64,000 bases of DNA from Aspidiotus rigidus (Eukaryota > Arthropoda > Insecta > Hemiptera > Diaspididae). Made by a program: the position numbers and the translations under genes. The DNA lies in NCBI GenBank assembly GCA_035079385.1, contig JAVHKY010000049.1, forward strand, positions 124,001-188,000. The letters are read 5' to 3'. How positions within the stretch are numbered: position 1 is the first letter of the stretch; the number at the start of each line of letters is the position of its first letter. Of this stretch, positions 10,728-23,045 are shown in pieces. The notes beneath the pieces are model-generated. The model was not told where the DNA came from and made no database searches. It worked only from the letters and a program-made list of their open reading frames with translations.

Positions 10728-13255
10728 AAGTATGTTGTATTGCAAGACATGGCGCATCAAATGAATGAATTTTCCCAGGTGCAACCCCCTCGCCCAATTT
10801 TTTTGTTAAATGAGTTTCAAGTTTTGTAATTGCTAGGAAGTAGGGAAAATATGGATGATTTTTTTTCTAGAAAATACCATGAATGTATACCTACATCTTC
10901 TAAAATGTCTTCATGTTTTATCGCTCTACGATCATTATTGCTAAGATACAGCCATTTGGATTTTAGGCCTGAAAATCCCTCTGCAGCCCTAGGGGTGAGA
11001 GTATGTTTTGCAACCAAGGCCGTTTTCTTCCTGACCTGACTGAAGCCTTTTAGGATTGCTGGGAGCTCAAGGTTGATACTCACTTCAAAAAATTGATGTT
11101 CACGAATTACATATCTTTTAGACTGCAACCGATGTTGTCAAGTTTATTATGGACATCTGGAGTGAACGTTTGGATTTCAGTGAGTTTACCTGGCACCCTT
11201 AATTGTCTCGTAGTTACAAAAAATGGGTAAACCTTGGGATAAAAGCTACTCCGATGAAGCCCGAGTACGTTCTAATGAAAGAGTTAGCTTGGAAAGCCAA
11301 ACAAAGTCATTTCACAGGCGCGTTCAACATAATATACTGTGCTCCATTTCTTTGCGATATTTCTTAAAGAGAGCAGCGCCTATGCGCGTCATATCAGCTC
11401 ACGTGCATCAGTTCACGATTCAAGCAGCGAGTTCCTTTTTGTACTAGACTGAAGTAAAGTAAAAGATACTCATCGACAATAACTGGTTCTTTTATTCAAT
11501 TAAGTGTCCGGTAATAAAAGAAGACGCGAAGCGAGGAAAGGATAAACTCAAGTCTATCATACAGTTGCTTGTTGCAATATTTCAACTCTGCCTCGACCGC
11601 ATTCATTTACTATTAATCGCGTCAATCGCGATCTCTATTTTTACCGCTTTTATATCTTTTATATAAAGCATACCTATAACTGATTGATTCGCATTTTTTA
11701 GAGTCTTCCGACGGAACACATTAATGGGTTTTCGAATGCAGCATAGGTACGGTGTGTGGAAGTTCTCTTCCATGGAGAAAATTCTTTGATTTTTATCTCC
11801 TAGGTACCTACGTTTGTGAATTGACCGCTTAAAATGCAGATTCCAATCTCTTCGCATCACACGTTCAGAATCTTCATCATCGCCTTTGTATCGGTTATTT
11901 TCCCTCCCTATAATATCAATCAGGCTATACAGGTATCTGAAATCAAATCAACCGCTTTCTTGATTCGTGCACAAATTTGGCGATTTTTTTATTTATAGGA
12001 TGATTCACGCTTCGTTGTATTACCTAATTTCATTGTAGGTACCCACTAAGAAATACTTTATAAGTTAGATCTCAAATGATGGAATAAACATCGAAAGTCT
12101 CGTGGTTATGACGTCATTACGCGTCTAACGAGTCTTACCTCGATGATATCTTGTTCTAAGACTCCACACTGCCGTTATATCGTAGGAATAATTTGCCCTA
12201 GTTATTCCTCTCAGGATATCTACCTCATATTTTACAGAGACCTGCTCTTATGGTTCAGCTAGAACTTCTTCGCTAGTCTACTTCTCATCAATTCTCATGT
12301 ACAGAGCTCAAGTACAGATTCTTCATCCTACCAAAAGGGCAGCAATTTTTCTTAGTTCCTCTATAGTGTTGGGTGGGAAAATGAGAAGAGGAAAAGGAAT
12401 GACGTAAGCAACTTTTTAGCTCTGAAGTCTTGGTCGGACGAGGGTTATTTGGTAGATTTTTTGAGGATGAGGCCACATTAGAGGATGAGAGGTTTGACCG
12501 ACTTTGAGAATTTGAGGTTGGCCACTTGAAAACTAAGAGCAGTGGGAAAAATATGAGGATATGGACGTGAGAAGATTTAGTCTAGAGAAGTCTAGGTGAG
12601 TAGGCGAGAATTTTGAGAATTTCCTGAAGGCTGGGGACCGACGGCTCTGACCTTCTCAGAAACTTGGAAAAATTTCTGATGTACGATATAAGAAGAAAAA
12701 GCAAGCTAATACTTTCAAGGGTGTTGAAAAGATCAGGAGGCCCCTATGAAACAAGTTCTTTAGGCTCATTTCAATTTAGTTCATGCATTTTTATTTTTTT
12801 CTCAGTGGTACTTCGTTTTCAAAAAATACGACTTTCCTCATTCAGCACACATTTCTAAATACACTTTTAAGTATGATTCCGTTGTTTGATTTTGTATATT
12901 GGTGTTGTGTTGGAAGGGTGACTCAATCAGCTCAATCTTTTCAGAATTTCTCCTTGTCTAGTTACTATAGTTTCATCCAAATTATACCTGGACTTCAGCC
13001 GGCAGACTTTTAATGTGGTGAGGGGTTACCAACTACGGTCTCCATCTTGTTCGGCTTGAACTTTGAGTGGTGTTGACACCGTGAACACGAACAGAGCCAA
13101 TATTAAGACTCAGAATTATTCAGAAGGGGAAAAAATAAAATTCTCCCTTGAGGAAAAATATAAGATCATGCTCATAATTATCTCGTTTTCATTCTGTCTC
13201 GATTGCTCTTCGTAGTCAATCACCTTTACCGAGCATGTTATGTTCACCTTGTCAT
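10728..13255. other. Sequence without recognised genes
   Basis: Several open frames of 60-100 codons occur on both strands, but none has recognisable motifs, splice context or codon bias. Weak family A remnants are near 12650-12770 (AACTTGGAAAAATTTC; CCCTATGAAACAAGTTC). I see nothing else to annotate. Confidence 0.4.
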
Positions 13256-13266
13256 GGATCTCTCTT

Positions 13267-13435
13267 AGTGACGTCATCATTCCTAACCTAAGAACATTGA
13301 CGGTTTTGTGACGTCATCACCCCTAATCTTCAGACATGTATACTTTTGTGACGTCATCAAACTGTGACGTTCCTTAACCCTAAGCTCGATGAAATCACGA
13401 ACCCGTGACATCATCTATCCAACTTTAGTGACGTC
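13267..13435. promoter_or_regulatory. Cluster of TGACGTCA palindromes
   Basis: Four perfect TGACGTCA octamers, most as GTGACGTCATC, occur in about 170 bp (near 13269, 13310, 13350 and 13428), plus the shorter TGTGACGTTCC. TGACGTCA is the full CRE bound by CREB/ATF bZIP factors. Further copies at about 12108, 14074, 14083, 14190 and 14236 lie in repeat DNA, so the motif may simply be part of a repeat unit of about 40 bp rather than a host enhancer. Confidence 0.4.
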
Positions 13436-13724
13436 ATCCCCCTCAACCTTGGTGATGTGAGAAGCCATGCCCAGCGTGACATAATATTTTGTGTGCAAGA
13501 AACGTTTGCCAGATGCTCCTCTCAGGAAAAAGATATACATGTCAAAATTCATTTGCCTGATGTTTGAAGTTACCATTTTTTATTAACCATGTCGACTCCA
13601 GACCGAGGGCGATTTGACGTCAACAGTGTTGGCAAATTCAAAATCTACTTCACTGATAGTCCAAATATCAAAACATGTAGGATTGTGCTGAGAAAAATTC
13701 TGAGCCTACTTCGTTAGCTGCTCG

Positions 13725-14905
13725 GGGTTGCCTTAGAAAGATTTAGAATTTCGAACAATAATAATTATATGGTAGGCGGGGGACTTTTTCTAAGTCTCCC
13801 TCCTATAAATTTCGACTTTCGTACTATACGAGTCTTATATGATAGAAAAGGGACTTACGGATAGAAAAATTTCGACTTTCGAGCCATGTTATAATGATAA
13901 TTAATTTCAATTTTCGATTTTGTGGCCTCAAGATCTGATGAAAATTTTCCATATCTCTTGCCATAATATATGATGGGGAGGGGGGGGGGGGGCACTTGAA
14001 AAAATATCGACTTCCGAGCCATCTTATATGATAGTAAAGGGACGTGGAAGAAGTTCGGCTTTTGACCCTTTGACGTCATGATATGATGACGTCAAAATGG
14101 TCTAAGTTACACCTTGGCCAAAAAGGTTCAAGTTCCTCTCCTATCATGTAGCTCGGAAGAGGGACTTTGAAAAATGTCGACTTGCGACCCTATGACGTCA
14201 CAATTGGATTTTTCCACGTCCATTACCATGATCTGATGACGTCAAAATGCAGGGGCGTAGCCAGGGTGGCGAAAGGAGGCATCTCCCTCTCAGCGTTGTG
14301 CTTGCGCCCCCCCCCCAACTAGTTCCCCATGACTAAAGAAAAGAGAAAAAAAAAACATGAGAGATTAAAACATGAAATTTTATATGCCCCCCGAAAGGAT
14401 GTTCTTGCTACGCCCCAGTCAAAGTGGTTCAAGTTACACTTTGGCAAACATGGTCCAAGTCCCCTTGCCATCGTATAGCTCGGAGGTGGGACTTGCAATA
14501 ATTTCGAGTTTTGACCCTGTGACATCATAGATCAGTGGAATTTTAACAGAGAACTTGTTGTATGGGGGTTATTTCAAAAAGGTTGTCGTGCGCCGTGTGA
14601 TTTTCAACCAAAATAAAAAATGGTCCAAGTCCAATATTATTTGCAAAAATGGTTTAGGTCCCGTTCCTATTATATATAGCTCGGCGGAAAAATTTTGGGT
14701 GATGAAGAAATATAATAGAAAAAGGGTTTAGGAAAATTCTTACTTTCCAAGCTATATGCATCGTAATACAAAGGACTCGGGAAAACGTCAGAATCTTCAA
14801 GATTTAAATTTGAAATCAATCTCAATACCAACACCAATTGGACCCTTAGAACAGGTTCCCTGCGTTCCTCGTTCAACTTCGTGGAAGAAGCTGTCGTTTT
14901 TCTAA
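13725..14905 (+). repeat. Family A-derived region interrupted by a hAT-like MITE
   Basis: Diverged 45-bp core units run from 13790 to 14520. A left-end block lies at 14540-14600 (TTTTAACAGAGAACTTGTTG, GTGCGCCGTGTG) and a right end at 14840-14905 (AGAACAGGTTCCCTGCGTTC, AAGCTGTCGTTTTTC). A further reversed left-end block, AGCAGGTTCCCTGTCG, lies at 14975-14992. Confidence 0.55.
14250..14418. mobile_element. Small hAT-like MITE
   Basis: The element begins CAGGGGCGTAGCCAGG and ends with TTGCTACGCCCC, an imperfect inverted repeat of the start. It is flanked by the 8-bp near-repeats TCAAAATG (14242-14249) and TCAAAGTG (14419-14426). CAGGGGCGTAGCC ends and 8-bp duplications are typical of widespread hAT MITEs. 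It is 169 bp, has a poly-C run and no coding capacity. Confidence 0.75.
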
Positions 14906-15186
14906 ATCCAACGTTTTACCGAACGGCCCCCAGCGCCCGTTACCATTTCCTATCAAATTACCCCCCTCCCCATAAGCAGGTTCCCTGTCGAAAATAAATC
15001 GTCTTCAAAGCGGCGTGGCGCTGGATCATTATAAAACAATTCCTGAGTTGTGTTCGTTGATTCCTGAGTCGTATAAAAAATACTGGAGTAGTATGGAATG
15101 ACTCCGGAGTGGTATGAAGCAAAGAAATTCGGAAATTGCGCTAAAACTTCGTTAATTATGCTGACATTATACTGCAATAATTTGAA

Positions 15187-15343
15187 TTAACAAATGTGAC
15201 CTGCGATGAGAAAAGGATGCTCATTGCCCATTGGCGCAAGAACACCATTTCTCTCTGATTGGATAACTAATCAGAGAGAAATGGTGTTCCTGTCAGTGGG
15301 CAATGGGCATCCTTTTCTCATCGCAGGTCACAAATAATGTTAA
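15187..15343. mobile_element. Hairpin MITE with TTAA at both edges
   Basis: About 65-bp arms, from TGTGACCTGCGATGAGAAAA inward to ATTTCTCTCTGATT, are complementary with few mismatches and a loop of about 10 bases. TTAA occurs at 15187-15190 and 15340-15343, as expected for a piggyBac-type insertion, although the outermost few bases of the two arms differ. Confidence 0.65.
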
Positions 15344-15389
15344 CTATACTAGAAGCAATTTTTCAACGCTATACAGGGCGAAATTATGT

Positions 15390-16035
15390 GAACCTAGAAT
15401 CAATTTTACTCAACACAGGAGTCAAATTGACTCGCTATTTCGATTATAAGTCGACTAAAAATCGACGTCGATTACGAGTCGATTTAGACTTGCAATCCAA
15501 GTCGAAATTGCAGTGATCCATGTAATGCTGCCGTGGCTAACCATGACGGAGATACTACGTATTCTTTCTGTGAGTGGCGCAATCACCAAACACTTCAAGA
15601 TGGTGATTGTACATCGACTTCATATAAACGTTGTTTTATGGTCGATTTGAAGTCGGCCAACGTACAGAAATCTAATAATCGCTCGTTGATCGATTTTAGG
15701 TCGAGTCAAAATGCCGATTTGAGGTCGATTTGAAGTTGACCAGCGTACATTATCGGAAAACTACAAATCGACTAGTAATCGACGCGACGGAGCAATCGAT
15801 GTTTGTTGACTCAAAATCGACCTGAAATCGACGTGACAAAGAAGTCGAAATGACGACCTGATGTTGACGTCGGCGTGAGGTCGATTATGACAGTGATATC
15901 GACGCAATATCAACCTTGACTTCGACAGAAAAGTGAATTTTTTTTGTCGATTTTACGTCAATTATGGATCGTCTCTCGGTGTTGACGGAAAATCGACGTC
16001 GAGTTACAACTCGATCGAAAATTTCTCAAAATACT
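15390..16035. repeat. TCGA-rich satellite, block 1
   Basis: Degenerate tandem units made of short motifs such as GTCGATTT, AAATCGAC, GACGTCGATT and GGTCGATTTGAAGT, with the marker CCAGCGTACATTA. CpG dinucleotides inside TCGA are mostly intact here. The same unit forms the larger blocks near 45-48 kb and 52-55 kb. Open frames across it are products of the repeat. Confidence 0.75.
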
Positions 16036-16073
16036 AGAATATGAAAGAAACTTACGAGCTCCTCTTCACTCTC

Positions 16074-16340
16074 TAGCGGTGGATTTACGCACAGGCAACA
16101 TAGGTAACTGCCTTTAGGGGAGCAAATTTTAAGGGGCGGAAAATTTTCGGATGTACCTATTCTGATTACCTAATAAAAATCATGAAAAATACAAAATTTG
16201 AAAAAATTTGACTTTTGTTTTCGTGAAATAAATGGTGGCAACCCTGATAGGACGAAAGCGACACTTGGCCATCTGCCTAGGGCTCTGCCACTGCCTTTCT
16301 CCTTGATCTATTTTAAGCCCAGGATAAACCGCCCTTCTGC
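16074..16340. mobile_element. Possible small DNA transposon remnant
   Basis: GCGGTGGATTTACGCACAGGC at the left has a weak inverted counterpart GCCCAGGATAAACCGCCC at the right, about 265 bp apart. The left text resembles the start of common insect MITEs. The match is imperfect and no target duplication is clear. Confidence 0.3.
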
Positions 16341-16489
16341 TCTTTCCTCCATTCTTTTGAATCGGCAAATATCAGAACAATCGTCATATTTTCAAAAAAA
16401 CTTATGTGGGATGTACGAGTTGCGAGTCTGCATGCACCCCGGTTATCTTCGATTTTGACATGTTCCATATCTTTTCTCTCGCCGGACCC

Positions 16490-17130
16490 CGATTTTGAAA
16501 CTCGCGAGTACACCCCCCTCCCCCTCCCCCCCATCAAGAGAAATCTCTACCCCGTGGGTGATTCAGAAATTCGCGAGTACACCCCGCGTGATGATAATAA
16601 ATAATTATATTAATCAATTAATCAATTAATTAATTAATTAATTAATTAATTAATTAATTAATTAATAATTAAATAATTAAATAATTAAATAATTAAATAA
16701 TTAAATAATTAAATAATTGAATAATTAAATAATTAAATAAATAAATAATTAAATAATTAAATAATTAAATAATTAAATAATCAAATAAATAAATAATTAA
16801 ATAATTAAATAATTAAATAAATAAATAATTAAATAATTAAATAAATAAATGATTAAATAATTAATAATTAGAAAATCTCTACCCCGTGGGTGATTCAGAA
16901 ATTCGCGAGTACACCCCGCGTAATAATAATAAATAAATAATTAATTAACAATTAAATAATTAAATAATTAAATAATTAAATAAATAAATAATTAAATAAT
17001 TAATATAATTAATAATTAGAAAATTTTCTAAGTCCCTCTTCCTATCAAATATGGCTGGATAGTCGAAATTTTTCCAAGTCCCCTAGACTTGAATTGTTTC
17101 ATACCATCCCAATACAACAGCGAGTTCGCG
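16490..17130 (-). repeat. Inverted copy of the left-edge microsatellite and module block
   Basis: On the minus strand this region reads like 860-1250: the TCGCTGTTGTATT and CAATTCAAGTCTAGGGGACT blocks, one core unit (AAATTTCGACTATCCAGC), then TAATTATT arrays and the GCGGGGTGTACTCGCGAATT module. The plus-strand copy and this one bound about 15 kb that includes the secreted-protein gene. Confidence 0.8.
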
Positions 17131-18780
17131 CTACCTCATATTTCTCATAGAAGACTTATACGACGCCAAGATAGGTAAAGGGGTAAACGAATAATATCTC
17201 ACGAACACTTGACCTAGTATAAGCCTAGAATGAAATATTTCAAGATGACTGATAAAATATAAAAGACATGGAACATGATTTTCATTTATTTGGCTATGCC
17301 AGAAAATATTTTTTATGAAAGTGAATTGGCGAAGAATGTTGGATAGGAAACAAGACTGAGTCACCATGCGCCTCAGTATCCGGGTCTCTCCGTTTTTTTT
17401 TTTTCTAATTCACTGTTACGTGACGGAAATTTATTTTCTTATTTTTTTCAAAAGATCTAGAACTTCTTCCTATTAAGATGTAGAGCTCAAGAGATCTCGA
17501 TTTTTTCTGTCAAGATATAGAAACCATCTTTGTTCCACTCAGATCTGGAATCTTGACTTAATATTTGTACATACGGTAGGTTATTACCATTAAGGAAGTA
17601 TCGAGAAGAAACTTGTTTGAAGACTGTCCAAAAATTTGGGAAAATGCTATGCAAAAATAAAATCATAGGTGACACAGAATGATATGTAATACACCTGCAG
17701 TATTAATCAAACGATATACATTATCTTATCATCAATATTGATGTTCGAAGACTATCTCGGTCACTCTTGACGAAAACTGTACGAGAAATAAAATTTGCTA
17801 GGAAAAAATAAAACTTCAAGAGACAGAGAATGTATGTATTACTTGAACACATTTTTCCGGTGAAAACTTTTTTTTTTTTTTTTTCGCATTTGCATAGGGG
17901 CTCTTGCCTGGCCAGAGGCAAGAGCCCCAAAAATCCCAAAAATTGAAAAAATGTCATCATTATTTGCCCGGCCTGTATTTCCGTCTGCTTCACACACGCT
18001 ATAGAATGCTAACTCATCACCTTCAATCACTCGATTATTGAGTACGTGATCAGTTTCCAATAGTTGAGGTCCATAGTCTTGTTCACGTTTACGTACGCAT
18101 AATATATGAAAGATTATTATAGCGATGTCAGAAATTACCTGCACTTCAACACTAATGATAGACTCATAGACCTCCTCACAGATGCAAATTGATCTTTCGT
18201 CGTCCTCACGTCATAAGTAGTATCAAATCGCAACAATAAAACATTAAATCGAAGTCATCCGACGCAACGGTTACTTCGGTGCCCGGCGTCATGCGGCTGT
18301 AGGTTCGATGATTACTTATTTTCTAGCAGTCGACATAATACTGATGGATGAATTAAGCATTCATTATCAACATATGGAGTGTTAGATTTCATCGGAACGT
18401 GCAAATCTGTACACTTTTAAATCGCATTTCCACACGCGGCTATGCAGGCAATCATTACCGAGAGTAAGAAAGGCAAGTTACCTAATTAGGGTTAAGCTTT
18501 TGATTACACATGCTATACAGAGCGTTACAAAGCTTCCTTCTATATATTCGCTCCTTATTTCTCCGATATGTCTACACGATGGTACTGAGCGTATAATTAA
18601 TAACTCCAAACTCTGTCGAGTGTACGCGCGAGATTTCTTACCTCTTTTGAAGCGCGCGGCAACGACCACGACTTCATGTCGACCCACACGCCATTATAGA
18701 GAGGCCTCAGCTGTTGATAAATGCATTATACACATACTCTCGCCGCTTGAATAAATTTTTCGATAATTTCTATGTTCGCA
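17131..18780. other. Sequence upstream of EF-hand exon, no exon recognised
   Basis: AT-rich sequence with a poly-T run near 17867-17884. Open frames here lack motifs. It is probably the intron before the exon at 18782. Confidence 0.4.
17897..17928. repeat. Perfect short hairpin
   Basis: GGGGCTCTTGCCT and its exact complement AGGCAAGAGCCCC form 13-bp arms around a 6-base loop. It is GC-rich in an AT-rich setting and next to a poly-T run. Function unknown. Confidence 0.7.
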
Positions 18781-18781
18781 G

Positions 18782-18876
18782 GAAGTTTCTTCGCGTATAT
18801 TTCAATTATTCGATCACGACGAAGACGGTTTTCTATCGCAGGACGACTGGATTCAGTTCATTAAAGAAAGATTGTT
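18782..18876 (+). CDS. EF-hand gene, exon A (NOX5-like)
   Basis: The exon follows TTCGCAG and ends before GTAAGT. It encodes EVSSRIFQLF, the calcium-loop-like DHDEDGFLSQDD and WIQFIKERL, a helix-loop-helix in which positions 1, 3, 5 and 6 (D, D, D, G) fit a canonical EF-hand; position 12 is Asp rather than Glu. It starts in phase 0 and ends with two bases TT. The exon at 32844 supplies G, giving Leu and continuing the same frame. Upstream exons, including the start codon, are not identified. The gene is plus strand and its next intron is about 14 kb. Confidence 0.7.
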
Positions 18877-20050
18877 GTAAGTATGACATTATGTACGTAC
18901 GAACAAGCGTCGATTGAATAATTTTAATATTTTATTAAGACGATGACGCTCGTATAACGTCCGCGAGAGAGTTATTCCACATCTGGGCTATTTCTCGCCT
19001 CCAGCGAGAGTGTAAGGCTTAATTGTGGCCTATGAACACGTATATATAGAGTGTCGTTGTTTTCATTAGTTGTGGGCGTTATACAAATACGACAGATTAT
19101 CGAGCTTCCATATACGTATCACATATCATCTTTCACGATGTGGTCATAATATGTGCGGTTATTCATTATACGCTGGGCCTGATTGATTATTTTGACAGCG
19201 CGGTTCGATATGATCGCGTCGTCGTGTTTACGGCTACTACATTCTACGCTTAGCGTGGCCAAAAGAGTGAAATTATTATCGATGCAAATACGCGATCACG
19301 ATCACAACATCGTGTAGGATTCAAAGTCGTTTTTGAAAAATGTTACCGTAAATCTTAGGTACGATACGACTTATCTAGTAGCCAATAACTACCATCAATT
19401 ACGGAGTAGTTTACTCGCTCGAAGATATTTTCTCTCGCGGTTATTGGGTTTCTAAATTATAGGTAAAAGTGGAGCCTAATATTACGGGGTAAAAGTGCTT
19501 ACTATATAGCTGGATAAAATTTTTCTGAATAGAATACACATAGATTCCTATCGCTATAAACTAATAATATGTAATAAACTACTAGTATTGAGTATATATG
19601 GTAAGAATGCGTGTGTTCTTTCCCATGGGTGGTAAGCATGTACACTCCTGGCTTGAGATACACGCGAATTCTTTGTACCGACGACATTTATTTGCATTCT
19701 GATTTTCACGATACGAACGCCCGTAGCCAATATCTACTGTTGAAATTATACGTGTATCGAGTTACGTATATCAGAGATACTATGGGCTCTAAGCTTCCGT
19801 GTTTCAGCAGAAATTTGAAGAACTCGATCAACAATGCAAGGAAAAGAATCTATAATACCGGGTGCATAATTGTAGATCGATTACAAAGCTCAGGTACTTG
19901 AAATCAGGTCGAGTGAAATATTGAATAAAATTTGATCGCTCGCGTTGGCTTTTGCTATCTGCTCGACTATCTGGACTTCTTTCTCCTCGCTCTTCCTTTT
20001 TAAGGGCAGAAATTGCACGGTAGCAATACTTCGGTTGGGGTGGTAGTCCT
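18877..20050. other. Intron A-B, first part
   Basis: Rich in TACGTA and TCGCG short motifs but without recognisable exon or element. I see nothing further to annotate. Confidence 0.4.
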
Positions 20051-20926
20051 TTGGGATGATGGTCGGTGTGCGTTCGCTTCCCTTATATAATCCAACACGC
20101 CTCGTATTTCTTTTACACCTTGTTTTTGCGTAAGTGCCTTCAATTTCACCTGAAGCCTAATTTCGTGAAACTACGACTCCACTACCAAAATGTGGTAAAT
20201 TTTGTAACGGGGAAATGGATTAGAACGGGGTCGAGGCGGTGGTACGGGCAGCTTAATGTTACCACGAGACTCAACCTTTTGGTTCATATACGGCTCTCTG
20301 GTCTGCTTTATCCTGGTGAGTTTAATTCACTTATAGAATCTATTGACGGTGGTTTCGAACTGAAATTAAAAGGAAAAGAAATCGTAAACTTGCTTCCCTC
20401 TTGAGCTCAAAGGTGAAGGTTGAGAAAAATAACTGTGCGAATCCAGCAATTCCAGCCGCGTATAATAAGTTTTAGCAGAGTTGAGTTCAATTGCGATGAA
20501 GTGACTCTCCTGGAGACGGGATTGAAGTTCGGACTGCCCTCTCTCGAAAATCAAGAGACCCTGACTAATTAAAGATTGGACTAGGCGTGAAAATCCAAAA
20601 AAAGTGCGTCGACGTGGTCTGCAACACCCTCTCCTCTACCTTGTATAACTAATGCTGCGAGCAATTTGATCAGAGGCTTGAAGAAGAGGGTCAGGGAGGA
20701 GGGGTTAATCCTTACAAAGGCTGATAAGGGTAATACCGTCGTGGAGAAGTTCTCCTATGTCTCCAAGATCTATGAACTGCTCAGACAGCGCGGGGCCGAG
20801 GATAACGCCCTCGTTTGGTTTTCCAGTTTCGTCAAAGAGGTTAGAAACATCATTAATATGTAGTAGTAAAGTTATTATTAAGAGTCGTGTGACAAAGAAA
20901 GCCTTCTTGGAACGTAATCCTGTTCT
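20050..20926 (+). pseudogene. Penelope-like element, 5' part of a decayed copy
   Basis: A frame over 20066-20404 holds FLRKCLQFHLKPNFVKLRL, which resembles the N-terminal region of PLE ORFs. A second stretch at 20660-20760 encodes GLKKRVREEGLILTKADKGN, nearly the same as the PLE copy at 57025-57090 (GLKRRVREEGLIITKADQSN). Stops and shifts are present. At 20927 it is cut by a BEL/Pao LTR element and resumes at 25887. Confidence 0.7.
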
Positions 20927-21518
20927 TGGGAAATGCGAAAGGGGGGGAATAGCTAGAGTGGCTTTGTTGCAGTGGAAGACGTGCTGAAAACTCAATCTGA
21001 GGAAATATCGAGACGTACAAGAGACATAAAATATATTTATTTAATTAAGAGGATAAATCGAATAATTATAAGTCCGAAACGTGTCTGAATGTGTACCATG
21101 GTCGTCATCGACGGATCATCGGGAATCTAACGGACAGAGAATAAAACATCTATCCGTCAGTCTCGCGAACGAGAGTAAGTCGATTAGAAATAAAAGAAGA
21201 TTGAGGTCGTGGATCGTACAAGTCCTTAACGGGTCGAACCAGAATAATAAGAAGAGTCGAATTGTCTAAGAATAAGTACTTACATCGATTGGAACCATCA
21301 TGAATTGCTGAGTCGGCGTCTGCTGATCCGACATCGTATCGCAAATGTTTGTCATTGTTTATACGTAACTCGTAATCGAAATTCGTAGACAGTGGAAAGG
21401 GATTAATGAGAGAGTTTGAAGAGAGATATTGAAAATGGGTTGATTTTTCATTGCTATGGATTTCGTTATTTGTTTATCAGTCGGCTATTGCCGCAGCGAT
21501 GAAAAGTCGAAAATTGCA
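20927..21518 (-). repeat. LTR (3' LTR in element orientation)
   Basis: 592 bp, with the same length and, as far as I compared, the same sequence as 25295-25886. Both contain the same short open frames, which are not genes. Confidence 0.85.
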
Positions 21519-22100
21519 GACACTCCCCACCGCACGGAAGAAACTGATAGAATTCATTGGTTACTTCTAGCTATATTTATAATGATTTTAAGGTGGATGA
21601 TAAGGTTGTAGATATTGAAAAATTTAAAGTATTTTGTTGAAATTTTGTATGTGAGTCTGCGTATCAAATAAATTTGATAGTACTAAACTTGTCGGCGAGT
21701 ATAATAAGCTGAAAAATTGTATAATTGGGTTATTTTGATGGAAGTTTCAATTTTCGAATGTCTTAGGATTATGATATTCGAGATAAGCGCGATAAGCATA
21801 AGCGTGCTTTGAAGTGCTAGTAAATAGGTGTACTTATAGTTGTTTCTCCGTCTTCTGTATAGGGTCAGAGACGTCTAGGATAAGATAGTTCCATTATATT
21901 AGTTATTTCAGTCCTTAATCTGGACCATCCTGTCAGTAAGATTGGACTGAATGGACTTTTCCAGTCGTATTTTCGTTTGTCGAAATCTGGTAACATCGTT
22001 TTCCAATTAATGCTTCCATGAGTTCTAAACGTGTCATGGTTAATTTATTGTTTATTGAAGCTAGTCTAGATATTTTACGAAAATAAGAGTAAAGCCGTTT
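21519..22100. repeat. Diverged internal duplication of the BEL/Pao body
   Basis: 21750-22090 is a diverged second copy of 22450-22800: both contain GATAAGCGC-ATAAGCGTAAGCGTGCT, TTTCTCCGTCTTCTGTATA, CCATGAG-TCTAAACGTG and GAAGC-AGTCTAGAT. The element was therefore rearranged internally. Confidence 0.65.
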
Positions 22101-23045
22101 TCAAATGTTTTGGATTATGATATACAAGATAAGCGCAACAAGCGTAAGCGTGCTTGTTAAAATAATCTGATAGTCGTGTATATTTGTAAGAAGGATACCT
22201 GTCGGCGCTACTGCGTTGTATTCTTCTGCGTTTGATGGAATAGCGGGGCAAAGGGATTCATGACATAGCGACTCTGGACCTTGCCACCATTTCCTTTCGG
22301 TTAAATTCGCCATACTTTTAATTTTGTTGATTCTGTTTTTAATAAATTGAGGAAGTACGCTCGTCGAATTCATCCATTGTAAGATCGTTAATGCGTCGAC
22401 CCAGAGAATAGTTCTCTTCACTTGGATGTTAAGATTATTCAGTAAAAAGTTTGCACATCGTTTGCCAATCACTGCTCCCATGAGCTCTAAACGTGGTATC
22501 GTCAATTTATCGTTTATCGGAGCAAGTCTAGATTTTACAAATATGAGTCTAGAAAAGTTTTCAAATGTTCTCGGATTATGATAGACTATAGATAAGCGCA
22601 ACAAGCGTAAGCGTGCTTTGAAGCGTCTGTAAATACGTGTAAAGTTATTTCTCCGTCTTCTGTATAAGGCCAGAGACGTCTAGGATATGTCCGGCATGTT
22701 GATTATTTCCGCTCTTAATTTGGACCATTCCGCCGCTAAGGTTGGCGTGAATGGATGCTTCCAATCGTACTTAAGTTTCCAGCATTTCTGCAGGAATGTT
22801 TTGAGTTTTAAATAACTAGGAACGTATAAGCTTAATGGATCGTAAATTGATGCTAGAAATGATAAAACGTTCTTTTTCTTGGGTTGAAAAGGAAGATCTC
22901 GATTTACTTTCGAACTGAGTTCGTCTTTTTCGCGATCCCACTTCAGCACTAAAATAGAAATTGGGCCCGATGTCTTATCGACCATATCTTTCGGAAGCGA
23001 ATTGATAAATTGAGTATCGTTTGAAGCCCAGTCTCTTAAATTCAT
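22101..23045 (-). pseudogene. BEL/Pao polymerase fragment (RT end and RNase H)
   Basis: The frame 23045-22680 encodes NLRDWASND-QFINSLP and FLASIYDPLSLYVP, typical of the Pao reverse transcriptase connection. The frame 22604-22101 encodes SRLAPINDKLTIPRLELMGA, the hallmark start of the Pao RNase H region, followed by WVDALTILQWMN, in which the expected D-S is D-A. A stop and a short gap separate the two. Upstream RT catalytic motifs are not intact, so this is a remnant. Confidence 0.8.

Noticed and set aside
10817..11128. 103-codon minus-strand frame
   Set aside because: No recognisable domain, and no supporting splice sites or neighbours.
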